Shown: positions 63,816 through 64,000 of the stretch, one piece after another
Numbering within the stretch: the first letter of the stretch is position 1
Layout of the letters: each line of letters starts with the position of its first letter
Origin: W1P20-047 sp051878795
GTDB lineage: Bacteria > Actinomycetota > Coriobacteriia > Coriobacteriales > Eggerthellaceae
DNA length: 64,000 nucleotides
Reading direction: 5' to 3'
Assembly: GCA_051878795.1 (NCBI GenBank)
Contig: JBJEKU010000029.1
Span: forward strand, 18,593 to 82,592
Program-made: the position numbers and the translations under genes
Notes under the pieces: model-generated
Database searches by the model: none
Told to the model about the DNA's origin: nothing
Seen by the model: the letters and a program-made list of their open reading frames with translations, nothing else

Positions 63816-64000
63816 AGCGCGCCGATTTCCTTTACCTTGCCCATCCTCAAGGCAGATTGCCCGCAACACGCGCCCAGCATCCCCAAGCCCAAGACCCCGT
63901 GAGCGCTCATCGGAACAGGTGCGTTGCCTAAAAAACAGGGGCCCATGGTAGTGTGCCGAATGTTGGTGGACAGGCTGTCTGATCCCTTAGAATCGAATCG
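63816..64000. other. Right-end sequence, no supported gene
   Basis: 185 nt without a supported gene. A frame open to the window edge begins ATG at 63945 (MVVCRMLVDRLSDPLE), too short to assign. No inverted repeat terminus can be confirmed. Confidence 0.4.

Overview
The window is a compact, high-GC (around 60% by eye) bacterial chromosome segment with housekeeping gene order and no prophage, CRISPR array, rRNA operon or complete insertion sequence. Protein sequences and gene order point to a Gram-positive actinobacterium of the Coriobacteriia/Eggerthellaceae type. Evidence for this is the block rpmB / asp23-fakA-recG-rsmD-coaD / sepIVA-like-DUF177-rpmF / plsX-rnc-smc-ftsY-ffh / rpsP-khpA-rimM-trmD, a secA-prfB-ftsEX-ctp-rnr-smpB block, a subtilase with choline-binding-type wall repeats, and a split transketolase. 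The species is not identified from sequence alone.

Layout. 0-5 kb: 3' part of ahcY, then a convergent large secreted wall-bound subtilase. 5-8.2 kb: tRNA-Pro/tRNA-Gly operon, murI-rdgB-DUF523, two tiny hydrophobic ORFs and tmRNA. 8.4-15 kb: glyQ-glyS-PPDK regulator-ppdK. 15-33 kb: lepB and the long housekeeping block for translation, SRP, chromosome segregation, phospholipid, CoA and recombination functions, nearly all on the minus strand. 33.2 kb: rpmB on plus. 33.5-45.3 kb (minus): secA, prfB, tktN, tktC, ftsE, ftsX, a broken ctp protease, rnr, smpB and a small acidic ORF. 45.5-48.1 kb: a large SARP/BTAD regulator. 48.4-48.6 kb: tRNA-Gln/tRNA-Glu operon. 48.7-57.2 kb: NYN-LOTUS protein, alpha/beta hydrolase, cca, recN, dtd, uvrB, coaE. 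57.5-63.7 kb (plus): a three-gene cell-surface O-acylation cluster (OafA-type acyltransferase with SGNH domain, MBOAT, DHHW/AlgJ-like).

How it fits together. tmRNA, SmpB and RNase R form the ribosome-rescue and mRNA-decay set. Ffh, FtsY, SecA and LepB form the export set. RimM, TrmD, KhpA, S16, RsmD, Cca, Dtd and GlyQS serve translation. PPDK and its bifunctional regulator sit in one operon with glycyl-tRNA synthetase. The terminal plus-strand cluster probably transfers acetyl groups across the membrane onto a wall or exported glycan.

Most notable observations. (i) Stop-codon use is inverted for a high-GC genome: by my count of 49 genes, 24 end in TAG, 18 in TAA and only 7 in TGA, and four of those TGAs lie in start/stop overlaps. 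(ii) Release factor 2 in the same window has Ser-Pro-Thr in place of the Ser-Pro-Phe stop-codon-reading tripeptide. (iii) The S41 protease gene has an in-frame TAG and an Ala at the catalytic Ser position. (iv) FtsY carries its acidic domain and an amphipathic basic helix at the C-terminus instead of the N-terminus. (v) Two surface-acylation proteins have long, basic, disordered cytoplasmic N-termini. (vi) Several structured leaders match no RNA class I recognise.
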